Shown here: positions 1-8,213 of the stretch, piece after piece
Layout of the letters: the number at the start of each line of letters is the position of its first letter
Numbering within the stretch: position 1 is the first letter of the stretch
Notes under the pieces: model-generated
What the model was told of the DNA's origin: nothing
Seen by the model: the letters and a program-made list of their open reading frames with translations, nothing else
Database searches by the model: none
Made by a program: the position numbers and the translations under genes
Assembly: GCA_947497295.1 (NCBI GenBank)
Contig: CANMFU010000002.1
Coordinates: 248,001-312,000, forward strand
DNA length: 64,000 bases
DNA from: an uncultured Roseovarius sp.
Lineage (GTDB): Bacteria; Pseudomonadota; Alphaproteobacteria; Rhodobacterales; Rhodobacteraceae
Reading direction: 5' to 3'

Positions 1-1
1 G

Positions 2-949
2 CCGGAGGGTGCGGGCATGGTCTGCGTCGATTGCCATGTCGGCAACAGCCACCAATGGCCCGGCTCACGCTATCACGGCACGATCACCGACACCTCGCAC
101 CAGCGGCCGGGCATGCGCAACACCGATATTCTGGCCTGCAATTCGTGCCACACCGCGACCCCGCACAAGGCGCTGTCGGTCATGGGCAACAAGCTGAACG
201 ATCACACCGACCGCGTCGCCTGCCAGACCTGCCACATCCCCGAATATGCCAAGGGCGGCGTTGCGACAAAAACATGGTGGGACTGGTCGACCGCAGGCAA
301 GTTGAAGGACGGCAAGCCCTATGTCGAAAAGGACGCGGCCGGCCGGGATACCTACCTGACCATCAAGGGCGACTTTGAATGGGGCGAGGATGTCGTGCCG
401 ACTTATGAATTCTGGGATGGGATCGTCGAATACACGATGGTCGGCGACCGGATCGACCCTTCGGGCGTTGTCGGCGTCAACCGGATCGGCGGCAGCGCGG
501 ATCAGCCCGGATCGGTGATCTTCCCGTTCAAGCGGATGCGGGGCAGACAGGCCTATGACGCGGTCAACGAATACCTGATCCAGAATAATGTGTACGGGCC
601 GGAAGGCGACAGTGCCCTGTGGAGCAATTATAGTTGGGAGAAAGCGCTGAAGGCGGGAATGGCAGACAGCGACATCCCTTATTCCGGCGAATTCGGCTTT
701 ACCGAGACCGAGATGTGGTGGCCGACGACCCATATGGTCGCCCCCGCGAATGAGGCGCTGAAATGCGGTCAATGCCACGCAAAGGACGGCAGGCTGGCCG
801 ATCTGGCGGGCTTTTACCTGCCGGGGCGCGACGGTTTTGCACTGACGGACCGGATCGGATTGTGGCTGCTGGCGCTGGCGCTGGCGGGCGTAGCGCTGCA
901 TGCGGGGCTGCGGATCGCGTCGCGTCGCCGCGATAAAGGGGAGGGCTGA
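2..949 (+). CDS. Octaheme c-type cytochrome, tetrathionate-reductase family (3' part, runs off left edge)
   Basis: The reading frame is open to the left edge, so the N-terminus and the first hemes lie outside the window. Four CXXCH heme motifs are visible, at bases 23-37 (CVDCH), 137-151 (CNSCH), 221-235 (CQTCH) and 764-778 (CGQCH). A long heme-poor stretch precedes the last one, and the protein ends in one membrane anchor (about 840-910) followed by an Arg/Lys-rich tail. This layout fits the octaheme tetrathionate reductase (OTR) family, periplasmic multiheme enzymes that can reduce tetrathionate, nitrite or hydroxylamine in vitro. The cytochrome b gene starts 3 bases downstream, which suggests a two-gene module passing quinol electrons to a membrane-anchored periplasmic multiheme protein. 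The natural substrate cannot be told from sequence. Confidence 0.82.
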   Translation, partial: PEGAGMVCVDCHVGNSHQWPGSRYHGTITDTSHQRPGMRNTDILACNSCHTATPHKALSVMGNKLNDHTDRVACQTCHIPEYAKGGVATKTWWDWSTAGKLKDGKPYVEKDAAGRDTYLTIKGDFEWGEDVVPTYEFWDGIVEYTMVGDRIDPSGVVGVNRIGGSADQPGSVIFPFKRMRGRQAYDAVNEYLIQNNVYGPEGDSALWSNYSWEKALKAGMADSDIPYSGEFGFTETEMWWPTTHMVAPANEALKCGQCHAKDGRLADLAGFYLPGRDGFALTDRIGLWLLALALAGVALHAGLRIASRRRDKGEG

Positions 950-952
950 GCG

Positions 953-1558
953 ATGGCAGATTTGCAATATGTCAAGATCTTCACCCGGTTCGAGCGGTTC
1001 TGGCACTGGATGCAGGCGCTGCTGGTTCTGGCGCTGCTGTTCACCGGCGCGCGGCTGCACGGGCTGATCGGCGGCATGCACTGGGGGCAGGCGTTTCAGC
1101 TACATCTGATCGCCGCCGGGCTGATCATCATTCTGTGGATCTTTGCCATCTTCTGGCACTTCACCACCGGAGCGTGGCAGCATTATATCCCGACCTTGCG
1201 CAATCTGGTGCCGGTGATCCGTTACTACGCATACGGCATTTTTCGCGGTGAGCCGCACCCGGCCAAGCCGACGATCCGGCGCAAGCACAATCCGTTGCAG
1301 CGGATCAGCTACCTGTTTCTGAAGCTGGTGATAAATCCGGCGATCTGGATCACCGGCATCCTCTACCTGACGGTCGCTCTGACCGGGTTTGACCTTCAGA
1401 CAGTCGCTTGGCTGCATGTGGTCGCGGCCTATGCGATGGCGATTTTCGTGGTGATCCATGTCTACATGGCGACCACGGGCGACACCCCGACCGCCTATGT
1501 CAAGGCAATGACGACCGGCTATGAATGGGTCAGCGTAGAGGACAATGCCGGGCCGTAG
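953..1558 (+). CDS. Membrane cytochrome b (b561/thiosulfate-reductase type)
   Basis: This 201-residue protein has about four hydrophobic helices with helix-embedded histidines suited to bis-His heme b ligation: the FWHWMQ motif near residue 18, HLIAAG near 51, and WLHVV and VIHVY near 155-170. It resembles cytochrome b subunits of formate dehydrogenase, thiosulfate reductase and octaheme cytochrome modules. It starts 3 bases after the octaheme cytochrome stop, so the two are surely co-transcribed. The likely role is quinol oxidation and electron transfer to the periplasmic multiheme partner. It is the last gene of that unit, because a decayed insertion sequence follows. Confidence 0.85.
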   Translation: MADLQYVKIFTRFERFWHWMQALLVLALLFTGARLHGLIGGMHWGQAFQLHLIAAGLIIILWIFAIFWHFTTGAWQHYIPTLRNLVPVIRYYAYGIFRGEPHPAKPTIRRKHNPLQRISYLFLKLVINPAIWITGILYLTVALTGFDLQTVAWLHVVAAYAMAIFVVIHVYMATTGDTPTAYVKAMTTGYEWVSVEDNAGP

Positions 1559-1605
1559 TCGGCCATCAGCCCGACGGGTTTATCGCGCTCAAAGATCGGG
1601 TTTGG

Positions 1606-2416
1606 TCATTCGGCGTTGCTCATAACTCTGTGTCGGCACAAGCTACACAAGGCGTTTGGGGTCTTGGGCGGTGGCGGCCAGAGGGTCTTCTTTTTTGGCT
1701 CTTGATGATCGTCAAAGCCTGAAGCGGGGTAGTTTTCGCCATCATTTGAGGGACAAACAGCCTTTCGGCTTTCTTGTGCTGGCTGCGAGCGACTTGAAAT
1801 GCTTTCGTATTCGCCAGATGTCGAACTGTTTGCCGGGCCTCGTCGTCCATCAATGGCCTTGCGAACGGCGACTGGAATGTAAGGCGTGATCTCGCGCTCC
1901 AGCGACCATGACAGAAACGGCCTTGTGTCATACGCTATCATTAAAGCGTTTCGCGAAAAACCTGAATCACAGATTCTCGTGAAACGCGCGCGCCATATCA
2001 GCGTTGCGCCAATCAGCACGTTGTTTGCGCAGGCATCGATCAGCAGATCAAAGACACGCCGCATGACATCTCGACTGGCACAACGTCCATGCCGGTTGAC
2101 GGAAATGTCGAGCGTTCAGGCACCGCTTCATCCAGCCAAAGACGGCGAAACGAACGACAGGCCAGGTTCAAATGCACGTCCTCCACGGCGCGTCTGAGAC
2201 CGAATGCCGTAGAGATAGCTCACAAGCAACATCCGGCTCATCCAGTGAGGATCAGCCGGACGGGCGGCCTGCGTGCCTGTAAAGCGCAGCCAGTTCAGTG
2301 CGAAGGGCCTTGAAGCCTGCAAACTGGTCCACAGGGCGCAGCAGGTGATCTTCAAGACTGCAATCTTCCATTCGGAGACCGTAGAAAAGTTGCCGCTGCG
2401 GTCCGACTTGCCCCAT
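1606..2416 (-). pseudogene. IS1182-family transposase relic
   Basis: The reverse strand carries pieces of an IS1182-type transposase in shifting frames. The N-terminal part (about 2416-2130) reads MEDCSLEDHLLRPVDQFAGF and then PHWMSRMLLVSYLYGIRSQT, typical of the conserved start of this family. The middle part (about 2064-1790) holds VFDLLIDACANNVLIGA and SLEREITPYIPV. At least two frameshifts and internal deletions separate the pieces and no complete frame survives. Terminal inverted repeats were not identified. The relic separates the octaheme-cytochrome module from the cyd operon and is the only mobile DNA in the first 23 kb. Confidence 0.78.
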
Positions 2417-2592
2417 CACAACGCTATCGTCCTTTACAATATATCAATTGAATCAGGGGCGTGGCTGGCAATCAAATAAATTACGCGATCAGAAATACAG
2501 CATCCAGCGGGCCAAGTTTTTCAACCATATCGGTGGCTTTGGCGTCAGCCTTGAGCGGCCCTCAATCCAAAAGGCCGCTCAAGTTGATCGTA

Positions 2593-3036
2593 TCAGAAGC
2601 TGAGCACTCTGGTATCCGCCGCCATCAGCCGCTGGGCCATCTCGGCCGGATCGGCGACACCGACGCCATCGAGCAGCGCGGAGGCATCAAGCGCCTTGCC
2701 CGGCAGGTAGATCGCGCAAACCTCGGTCGTCGCGCCGGTTTTCTCGCGGATCATCTGCATCAGGCCCTGCGGGCTCATGTCCTTGGGCGGTTGACCGGCG
2801 GTCGCGCTGGCGGGGGCGTCCTTGAGCGCCAGATCGCCGGCGGGGCCGCACAGCATGATATGGGCCTTGGCGCCTTGCTGCGCGGCCTGCATGGTCAGCA
2901 CCATCGCCATCAGCTGCGTCTGCGGCTCGGCCGAGGTGACGACAGTCACCAGGTTCGGCACCGGCTCTGCCATCGCCGCGCCGGTGGCCAGAAGTGTCGA
3001 GGTTGCGACCCCGGCTGCAAGAAGTGTTTTTTTCAT
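2593..3036 (-). CDS. Secreted DsrE-like protein
   Basis: This 147-residue protein has a clear Sec signal peptide (MKKTLLAAGVATSTLLATGAAMA, residues 1-23, cut after AMA). The mature part looks like a DsrE/DsrF-type fold: an early strand (VTVVTSAEP), a helix rich in Gln/Met, a KAHIMLCGP strand with a cysteine near residue 63, and a second cysteine in TEVCAIYLPG near 107. DsrE-fold proteins are small sulfur-handling or regulatory proteins, but most are cytoplasmic, so the periplasmic location is notable. It is the last gene in the cyd direction, 63 bases after another DsrE-like gene. Function is inferred only from fold-like features. Confidence 0.68.
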   Translation of the reverse strand: MKKTLLAAGVATSTLLATGAAMAEPVPNLVTVVTSAEPQTQLMAMVLTMQAAQQGAKAHIMLCGPAGDLALKDAPASATAGQPPKDMSPQGLMQMIREKTGATTEVCAIYLPGKALDASALLDGVGVADPAEMAQRLMAADTRVLSF

Positions 3037-3099
3037 TTGCTTTATCCTTTCAGAATCTCATGGTTTTCGGTTATGGCAGCGCCGCGCCGCGGCGGGCGA

Positions 3100-3516
3100 T
3101 CACCAAGTGAGTGTCACAACATCGTCCTGAAACAGCTGACCGCCGGTTCGCTCGGGGCTGCCCACTTCTAGACCTGGCAGCAGATCGTCCTGGGCCACGC
3201 CGTATTGCTCCATGCACATCGGGCAGACGAGGATGGTCGCGCCGCCGTCGAGCAGTTTTTGCAGCATCGCTTGCTGATCGCCGAATTGGTCGGCGTTGGC
3301 TTGAGCCGCCGCCATCACGCCGCGGTCATTCAGAAACACGGTCAGCGGGTGACCGCGCTCCAACTGGTTGCCGCCAAATCCCAGCGCCATGGTCACGCGG
3401 TGTCCGTCATCCGAGGTCAGGTTGATGAACAGCGGGTCGTCGTCACCGGCAAAGGCGGTGCCGGTGCACAGAAGTGCGACTGCGGCGGCTGCTGCGACAG
3501 TTTTGAGCTTGAACAT
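3100..3516 (-). CDS. Secreted DsrE-like protein with CPMC motif
   Basis: This 138-residue protein carries a signal peptide (residues 1-23, ending GTAFA). It contains the DsrE-family pattern PLFINLTSDDGHRVTMAL, then HPLTVFLNDRGV, and the cysteine pair ILVCPMCMEQYG near residues 97-105. That pattern matches DsrE-family domains where the cysteines can bind sulfur or form a disulfide. It sits between cydX and a second secreted DsrE-like gene and reads the same way, so it is probably part of the cyd transcript or immediately follows it. A periplasmic thiol or sulfur role next to a cytochrome bd oxidase and a CydDC thiol exporter is plausible but unproven. Confidence 0.75.
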   Translation of the reverse strand: MFKLKTVAAAAAVALLCTGTAFAGDDDPLFINLTSDDGHRVTMALGFGGNQLERGHPLTVFLNDRGVMAAAQANADQFGDQQAMLQKLLDGGATILVCPMCMEQYGVAQDDLLPGLEVGSPERTGGQLFQDDVVTLTW

Positions 3517-3558
3517 GGGGTATCTCCGTTTGGTTGGGGTTGCGGTAGAAAACAGGTG

Positions 3559-3708
3559 TCAGGTGTTGGCGCTTGCGGGGTCATCGTCCACGGCGGGATC
3601 GTCCTCGTCCCACAGCACGCGGTCGCCCTGCATTTCGAGCCACATCGCGTTGAGGACAGCAAATCCGGCCGCCAGCGGCAGGCCAAGGATCCAGGCGAAA
3701 TACCACAT
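3559..3708 (-). CDS. cydX: Cytochrome bd oxidase small subunit CydX
   Basis: This 49-codon gene starts with MWYFAWILGLPLAAGF, nearly the same as the start of E. coli CydX (MWYFAWILGTLLACSF), and has one membrane helix followed by an acidic tail (WDEDDPAVDDDP). CydX is a single-pass subunit that stabilises the heme b595/d site of cytochrome bd. It begins 15 bases after the cydB stop, the expected place in a cydABX operon. It is longer than the 37-residue E. coli protein because of the acidic C-terminus. The start is fixed by the conserved MWYFAW motif and the absence of an earlier start. Confidence 0.93.
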   Translation of the reverse strand: MWYFAWILGLPLAAGFAVLNAMWLEMQGDRVLWDEDDPAVDDDPASANT

Positions 3709-3723
3709 TTTGCGTTCCTTCCT

Positions 3724-4884
3724 TTAATAGGCCGAGCCGGAATCGGTGACGTCGACCTCGGTGACCTTGCCCCACAGCACCCGGTAGACCCAGGCGGTGT
3801 AGGCCAGAATGATCGGCATGAAGATCGCCGTCGCCACCAGCATCACGAACAGCGTCTGGTGCGACGATGACGCGTCCCACACCGTCAACGACGCGCGCGG
3901 ATCAAGCGACGAGGGCAGGATGAAGGGAAACATCGTCAGCCCGACCGATGAGATGGCGCCGAAAATCCCCAGTTTGGACCACAGCAGCGTCGTGCCTTCG
4001 CGCCCCGCGCGCAGGCCCAGCACCGTCATGACCATGCCCAGAAATCCCAGCAGGGGCGCCAGCGTGATCCACGGGCGCGCGCCGTAGGCGGACAGCCAGC
4101 TATCGCTGCGCACCACCTCGGAATAAAGCGGGTTTGACGGGCCGTTTACCGCCGCCTCGCTCACCAGCGCATAGCCGTCGATCCCGACAGCCAGCCACAG
4201 ACCCGCCAGCGCATAACCCAAAATCGTCGCAATCCCGCACCATGTGCCGATAGCGCGCGCCCGCGCGGCCACCGGCCCTTCGGCCTTGAGCGACAGCCAG
4301 GCGGCGCCGTGGGTGGTGAGCATCGCCAATGACACCATTCCCGCCAGCAGCGCGAAGGGGTTCAGCAGACCCGCAAACTTGGCGTAAAACGTGCCCTCGT
4401 AGCGGCTGAACAGATCATCCGTCAGCTCGAACGGGACCCCTTGAAGCACATTGCCCATCGCGACGCCAAAGATCAGCGCAGGCACCGCGCCCCCGGCGAA
4501 AAGCGCCCAGTCCCACATGCTGCGCCATAGCGCGTCCTCGCGTTTCGAGCGGTATTTGAACGCCACGGGCCGCACGATAAGCGCGGCAAGGATCACGAAC
4601 ATCGCAAGGTAAAAACCCGAGAAGCTGACCGCATAGAGCGGCGGCCACGCGGCAAAGATCGCACCGCCGCCAAGGATGAACCAGACCTGATTGCCCTCCC
4701 AGACCGGGCCGACCGTATTGATGACGATGCGGCGCTCGACGTCTGTTTTTGCCGCAAACGGCAGCAGCACGCCCACCCCCATGTCAAACCCGTCCGTCAG
4801 CGCGAAACCGATCAGCAGCACCCCCAGCAACAGCCACCAGATCACGCGCAGAACGTCGTAGTCGATCAATTCATACAGGATCAT
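3724..4884 (-). CDS. cydB: Cytochrome bd ubiquinol oxidase subunit II
   Basis: This 386-residue polytopic protein begins [20 protein letters not shown] and carries the CydB hallmarks [11 protein letters not shown] and [20 protein letters not shown]. CydB pairs with CydA to form the high-affinity quinol oxidase that reduces oxygen to water at low oxygen tension. The frame is open 114 codons upstream, but that part lies inside cydA and is not conserved. The ATG at 4884, five bases after the cydA stop, matches the family start. It is followed by cydX and is clearly part of the cydDCABX unit. Confidence 0.96.
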   Translation of the reverse strand: MILYELIDYDVLRVIWWLLLGVLLIGFALTDGFDMGVGVLLPFAAKTDVERRIVINTVGPVWEGNQVWFILGGGAIFAAWPPLYAVSFSGFYLAMFVILAALIVRPVAFKYRSKREDALWRSMWDWALFAGGAVPALIFGVAMGNVLQGVPFELTDDLFSRYEGTFYAKFAGLLNPFALLAGMVSLAMLTTHGAAWLSLKAEGPVAARARAIGTWCGIATILGYALAGLWLAVGIDGYALVSEAAVNGPSNPLYSEVVRSDSWLSAYGARPWITLAPLLGFLGMVMTVLGLRAGREGTTLLWSKLGIFGAISSVGLTMFPFILPSSLDPRASLTVWDASSSHQTLFVMLVATAIFMPIILAYTAWVYRVLWGKVTEVDVTDSGSAY

Positions 4885-4889
4885 TGCAT

Positions 4890-6503
4890 CTACTCCGCTG
4901 GGGTTTCGGCAAAGGGATCCCTGCCATCGGTGGTGCGCATGCGATGGGCGTGCCGGGTCATCCAGGCTTCGGTTTCCTCGACATCCTCGGTCGGTCCGCG
5001 GCGGATGAATTTCAGCATCAGACCCATCTCGACGATGAACAGGATCGTGTAGAAGATCATGAAACCCGCCAGCGTCAGCAGCACATCGGCAACCGACAGG
5101 TGGCTGACCGACAGCGCCGTCGGCAGCACCCCGTCCACCGTCCATGGCTGGCGGCCATATTCGGCCACGATCCAGCCCAGTTCGGCGGCGATCCATGGCG
5201 CGGGGATGATAAAGACGGCGCCCCACAGCGCCCAGCGCGGATAGACCTGCCCGCGAAAGCTGGACCGCCAGAAGAAATAGGCCATCAAGGCAACAAAGCC
5301 AAAGCCGAGGCCAACCATGATGCGGAACGCCCAGAACAGCGGCCAGACATGCGGCACCGTGTCATCGGCGGCCTGCGTGATCTGCGCCTCCGTGGCGTCG
5401 CGCGGATCATCCACATAGCGTTTGAGCAGCAGCGCATAGCCCAGATTGCCGCCGTGATCCTCGAAGACGGCGCGTACCTCGGGCGGCGCCTCATCACGTT
5501 CCGCACGGATCGTCATCAGCGCGTCATAGGCGACGATGCCGGAGCGGATGCGTTCCTCGGACTCCGCGACAAGATCGTTGATGCCGGGAATTTCGGTGGT
5601 CAGCGTCCTTGTACCGATCAGCCCCATCATCCACGGAATCTTTACCGCGTAATGCGTCTCGCGCGCTTCCATGTCGGGAAAACCGATCAGGTTGAAGGGG
5701 GCCGGCGCGGGCTCGGTTTCCCACATGCCCTCGATGGCGGCCATTTTCATTTGCTGGTTATGCGACACGTCATAGCCGGATTCGTCGCCCAAGAGCACCA
5801 CCGACAGCGCCGAGGCCAGCCCGAACGACGCCGCCACCGTGATCGACCGGCGCGCCAGTTCCACATGTCGCCCCTTCAGCAGATACCACGCCGAGACGCC
5901 CAGCACGAAAACCGCCGCCGTGACATAGCCCGCCGACACCGTATGCACGAATTTGGCCTGCGCGACGGAGTTGAACATCACCTCGAAGAAGCTGGTCATC
6001 TCCATGCGCATCGTGTCGGGGTTGAACACGGCGCCCACCGGGTTCTGCATCCAGCCATTGGCGATCAGGATCCAGAGCGCGGAAAAGTTTGATCCGATGG
6101 CCACCAGCCACGTCACAGTCAGGTGCGCCACCTTGCTGAGTTTGTCCCAGCCAAAGAAGAACAGCCCCACGAATGTCGCCTCAAGAAAAAAGGCCATCAA
6201 CCCTTCCAGCGCCAGCGGCGCGCCGAAAATGTCACCGACGTAGTGGCTGAAATAGGACCAGTTCATGCCGAACTGGAACTCCATCGTGATGCCCGTCGCC
6301 ACCCCAAGCGCAAAGTTGATGCCAAAGAGCAGACCCCAGAATTTCGTCATCTGGCGCCAGATCGGGCGGCCCGTCATGACATAGACCGTCTCCATGATCG
6401 CGACGATCACCGACAGGCCCAGCGTCAATGGCACAAAGAGGAAATGATACATGACCGTCGCCGCAAATTGCAGGCGCGACAGCTCGACGATATCAAGGTC
6501 CAT
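4890..6503 (-). CDS. cydA: Cytochrome bd ubiquinol oxidase subunit I
   Basis: This 537-residue protein is near collinear with E. coli CydA. His20 in [12 protein letters not shown] corresponds to the heme b595 ligand. The b558 ligands appear as FVHTV (near 186) and the Met of FRIMVG (near 390). The Q-loop region contains the conserved KRY and GYALLLK elements, and WNPVG/GWMQNP and EYGRQPW motifs are present. It uses quinol to reduce oxygen at the cytoplasmic membrane. A gap of about 105 bases separates it from cydC and contains a possible FNR-type box, so cydAB may have its own promoter besides reading from cydDC. Confidence 0.97.
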   Translation of the reverse strand: MDLDIVELSRLQFAATVMYHFLFVPLTLGLSVIVAIMETVYVMTGRPIWRQMTKFWGLLFGINFALGVATGITMEFQFGMNWSYFSHYVGDIFGAPLALEGLMAFFLEATFVGLFFFGWDKLSKVAHLTVTWLVAIGSNFSALWILIANGWMQNPVGAVFNPDTMRMEMTSFFEVMFNSVAQAKFVHTVSAGYVTAAVFVLGVSAWYLLKGRHVELARRSITVAASFGLASALSVVLLGDESGYDVSHNQQMKMAAIEGMWETEPAPAPFNLIGFPDMEARETHYAVKIPWMMGLIGTRTLTTEIPGINDLVAESEERIRSGIVAYDALMTIRAERDEAPPEVRAVFEDHGGNLGYALLLKRYVDDPRDATEAQITQAADDTVPHVWPLFWAFRIMVGLGFGFVALMAYFFWRSSFRGQVYPRWALWGAVFIIPAPWIAAELGWIVAEYGRQPWTVDGVLPTALSVSHLSVADVLLTLAGFMIFYTILFIVEMGLMLKFIRRGPTEDVEETEAWMTRHAHRMRTTDGRDPFAETPAE

Positions 6504-6605
6504 TTATCAGCTTCCCTTAGTCCCCAAGGCGAGCAATCTGGCGAAGCAATGCCGACTCTCAATTATCTCAAGGGTATATTGGTATGCTGATTCCAGTCGG
6601 TGACA

Positions 6606-6619
6606 TTATCACAGATCAA
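6606..6619 (-). promoter_or_regulatory. Possible FNR/Anr-type half-symmetric box upstream of cydA
   Basis: On the minus strand this reads TTGATCTGTGATAA, which fits the FNR consensus TTGAT-N4-ATCAA in the left half and partly in the right half. It overlaps the end of cydC and lies about 100 bases upstream of the cydA start. FNR-like control of cyd genes is well known in proteobacteria. One short, imperfect match is weak evidence. Confidence 0.3.
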
Positions 6620-8213
6620 TGGATATTTGTCTGTCGAACACCGAATGAGCCGCGCCGCGATGCAACGCCGCAAGGATCGCCGCCTCTGGCAGAACCGCGC
6701 GGATGCCATCCAGCACGCGATCAGCCGTGCCCGCATCCAGCCCTTCTGTCGGCTCGTCCAGCAGCAGAAGGCGCGGCGATTTAAGGATGGCCCGCGCCAG
6801 CGCCAGACGCCGCGCCTGCCCACCCGATAGGCCCGCGCCCCCCTCGGTCAGCCTTGCGTCCAGCCCGCCGCGCTCGCGGATCGCATCGTCCAGCGCGACA
6901 GCCGTTAGCGCGCGCCACATTGCCTCGTCGCTCGCATCGGACGCAAGGGACAGGTTCTCGCGGATGGTTCCGGCAATCAGCGCACTGCGTTGCGGCACCA
7001 TTGCGACGAATTCGCGCAGCGCCGCCTCGGGCCAGTCACCGGGGCGCCGCCCGAGGATTGTGATTGCGCCCGCCTCCGCCAGCCCGGCAATCTGCATCAG
7101 CAGGCTTGTCTTGCCGCAGCCACTTGGGCCAGTCAGGGCTATGGTGTCACCGGCATCAAGCTCAAAGCGCAACTTCGGCTTGCGGATCGCAAGGAGCGGC
7201 GCTGTCATCAAATCCGGCGCCGGTGTGACGGATATGTTGGGCTGCGTCTTCGCGTCCGCTCCGATCCGCCGGGCGGCACCGACCATCCTGCCATAGTCAG
7301 AAAAACCACGCCTCAATGGCAGCAGCGTTTCGGCCAGCGCAAGGGCGACAAAGACGCCGATGGCTCCGATTGCCGGGCCGATCAACCCGCGCGCGATCAT
7401 CCATCCGCCAGCAATCAGCGCCAGCCCGGTCACCACCGCAACCAGCACCGACAGCGCGGCGCCCGCGCCCCGGTCCGCCAGATCGAGTGCCCGCGCGGCC
7501 TTGCGCGTGTCCGCGTTCAGCGCCAACAGCGCCGCCTCGCGCAAGCCCAGCGCCCCATCAAGGATCAGCGACTGGCGGTTGCGGATCATATCGATCACAC
7601 CGCGCCGCAGCGTCTGATCCTGCGCCTCGACCGCATCCGAGGGCTGGATACTGCGCCGCGCCAGACGCCAGAGAATAAGCGCGGCAAAAGGCGCGTAACC
7701 GGCCAGAACGGCCCACGCGATCGGCCAGCCGGCCAGCCATCCAAGCGCAAGGAAAACCAGCGCATGGGTTACAATCGCCGCCAGTCCTGGCAGCACAAGC
7801 CGCAGGATGACACCGTCCAGCGCATCGACGTCCGACACGATCCGCGTCAGCACCGCCTCGCTGCGCAGGCTGGCCAGACCACGGTCGCCCAGCCGCGCCT
7901 GCCGCCTGAGCAGCGTCACGCGCAGCGCCGCCAGCGCGCGCAGGGTCGCGTCATGGGTCAAAATCCGCTCGCCGTATCGCGCGGCCGTGCGGCCCAGCGC
8001 CAAAAACCGCACCCCGGCGGACGGGCGGAACACGTCAAAGGCGATCCCGATCCCGGCGATCCCGGCAATCCCCGTGGCGGTGATGAACCAGCCGGACAGG
8101 CCCAGCAGTGCCGCCCCCATCAGCAGCACGATGACCGATAGCGCCGCCCCCCGCGCCATCGCCCAGGGGGACGCGGTCACAAGCAGGCGGATGATTGGCA
8201 AAAGCGCCCTCAT
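6609..8213 (-). CDS. cydC: Thiol reductant ABC exporter subunit CydC
   Basis: This 534-residue half-transporter has an N-terminal six-helix membrane domain (about 1-310) and a C-terminal ATPase. Walker A is GPSGCGKTS, the signature is LSGGQARRLALARA, and Walker B plus D-loop is LLLDEPTEGLD. It pairs with CydD to export glutathione and cysteine (or heme-linked reductant), needed to assemble cytochrome bd. It overlaps the cydD stop by four bases, showing translational coupling, and is followed by cydABX, the usual alphaproteobacterial order. Length fits the family. Confidence 0.93.
   Translation of the reverse strand: MRALLPIIRLLVTASPWAMARGAALSVIVLLMGAALLGLSGWFITATGIAGIAGIGIAFDVFRPSAGVRFLALGRTAARYGERILTHDATLRALAALRVTLLRRQARLGDRGLASLRSEAVLTRIVSDVDALDGVILRLVLPGLAAIVTHALVFLALGWLAGWPIAWAVLAGYAPFAALILWRLARRSIQPSDAVEAQDQTLRRGVIDMIRNRQSLILDGALGLREAALLALNADTRKAARALDLADRGAGAALSVLVAVVTGLALIAGGWMIARGLIGPAIGAIGVFVALALAETLLPLRRGFSDYGRMVGAARRIGADAKTQPNISVTPAPDLMTAPLLAIRKPKLRFELDAGDTIALTGPSGCGKTSLLMQIAGLAEAGAITILGRRPGDWPEAALREFVAMVPQRSALIAGTIRENLSLASDASDEAMWRALTAVALDDAIRERGGLDARLTEGGAGLSGGQARRLALARAILKSPRLLLLDEPTEGLDAGTADRVLDGIRAVLPEAAILAALHRGAAHSVFDRQISIDL

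Noticed and set aside
65-1081. Long leftward frame of 338 codons over the octaheme cytochrome gene
   Set aside because: It is the antisense of a gene with clear heme motifs, and its composition is Arg/Pro/Gln-rich as expected from GC-rich shadow frames.
4749-8141. Long rightward frames of 447 and 383 codons across cydA, cydB and cydC
   Set aside because: They are shadows of the cyd genes. They have no domain, are rich in Arg, Gln and His, and have no ribosome-binding sites.
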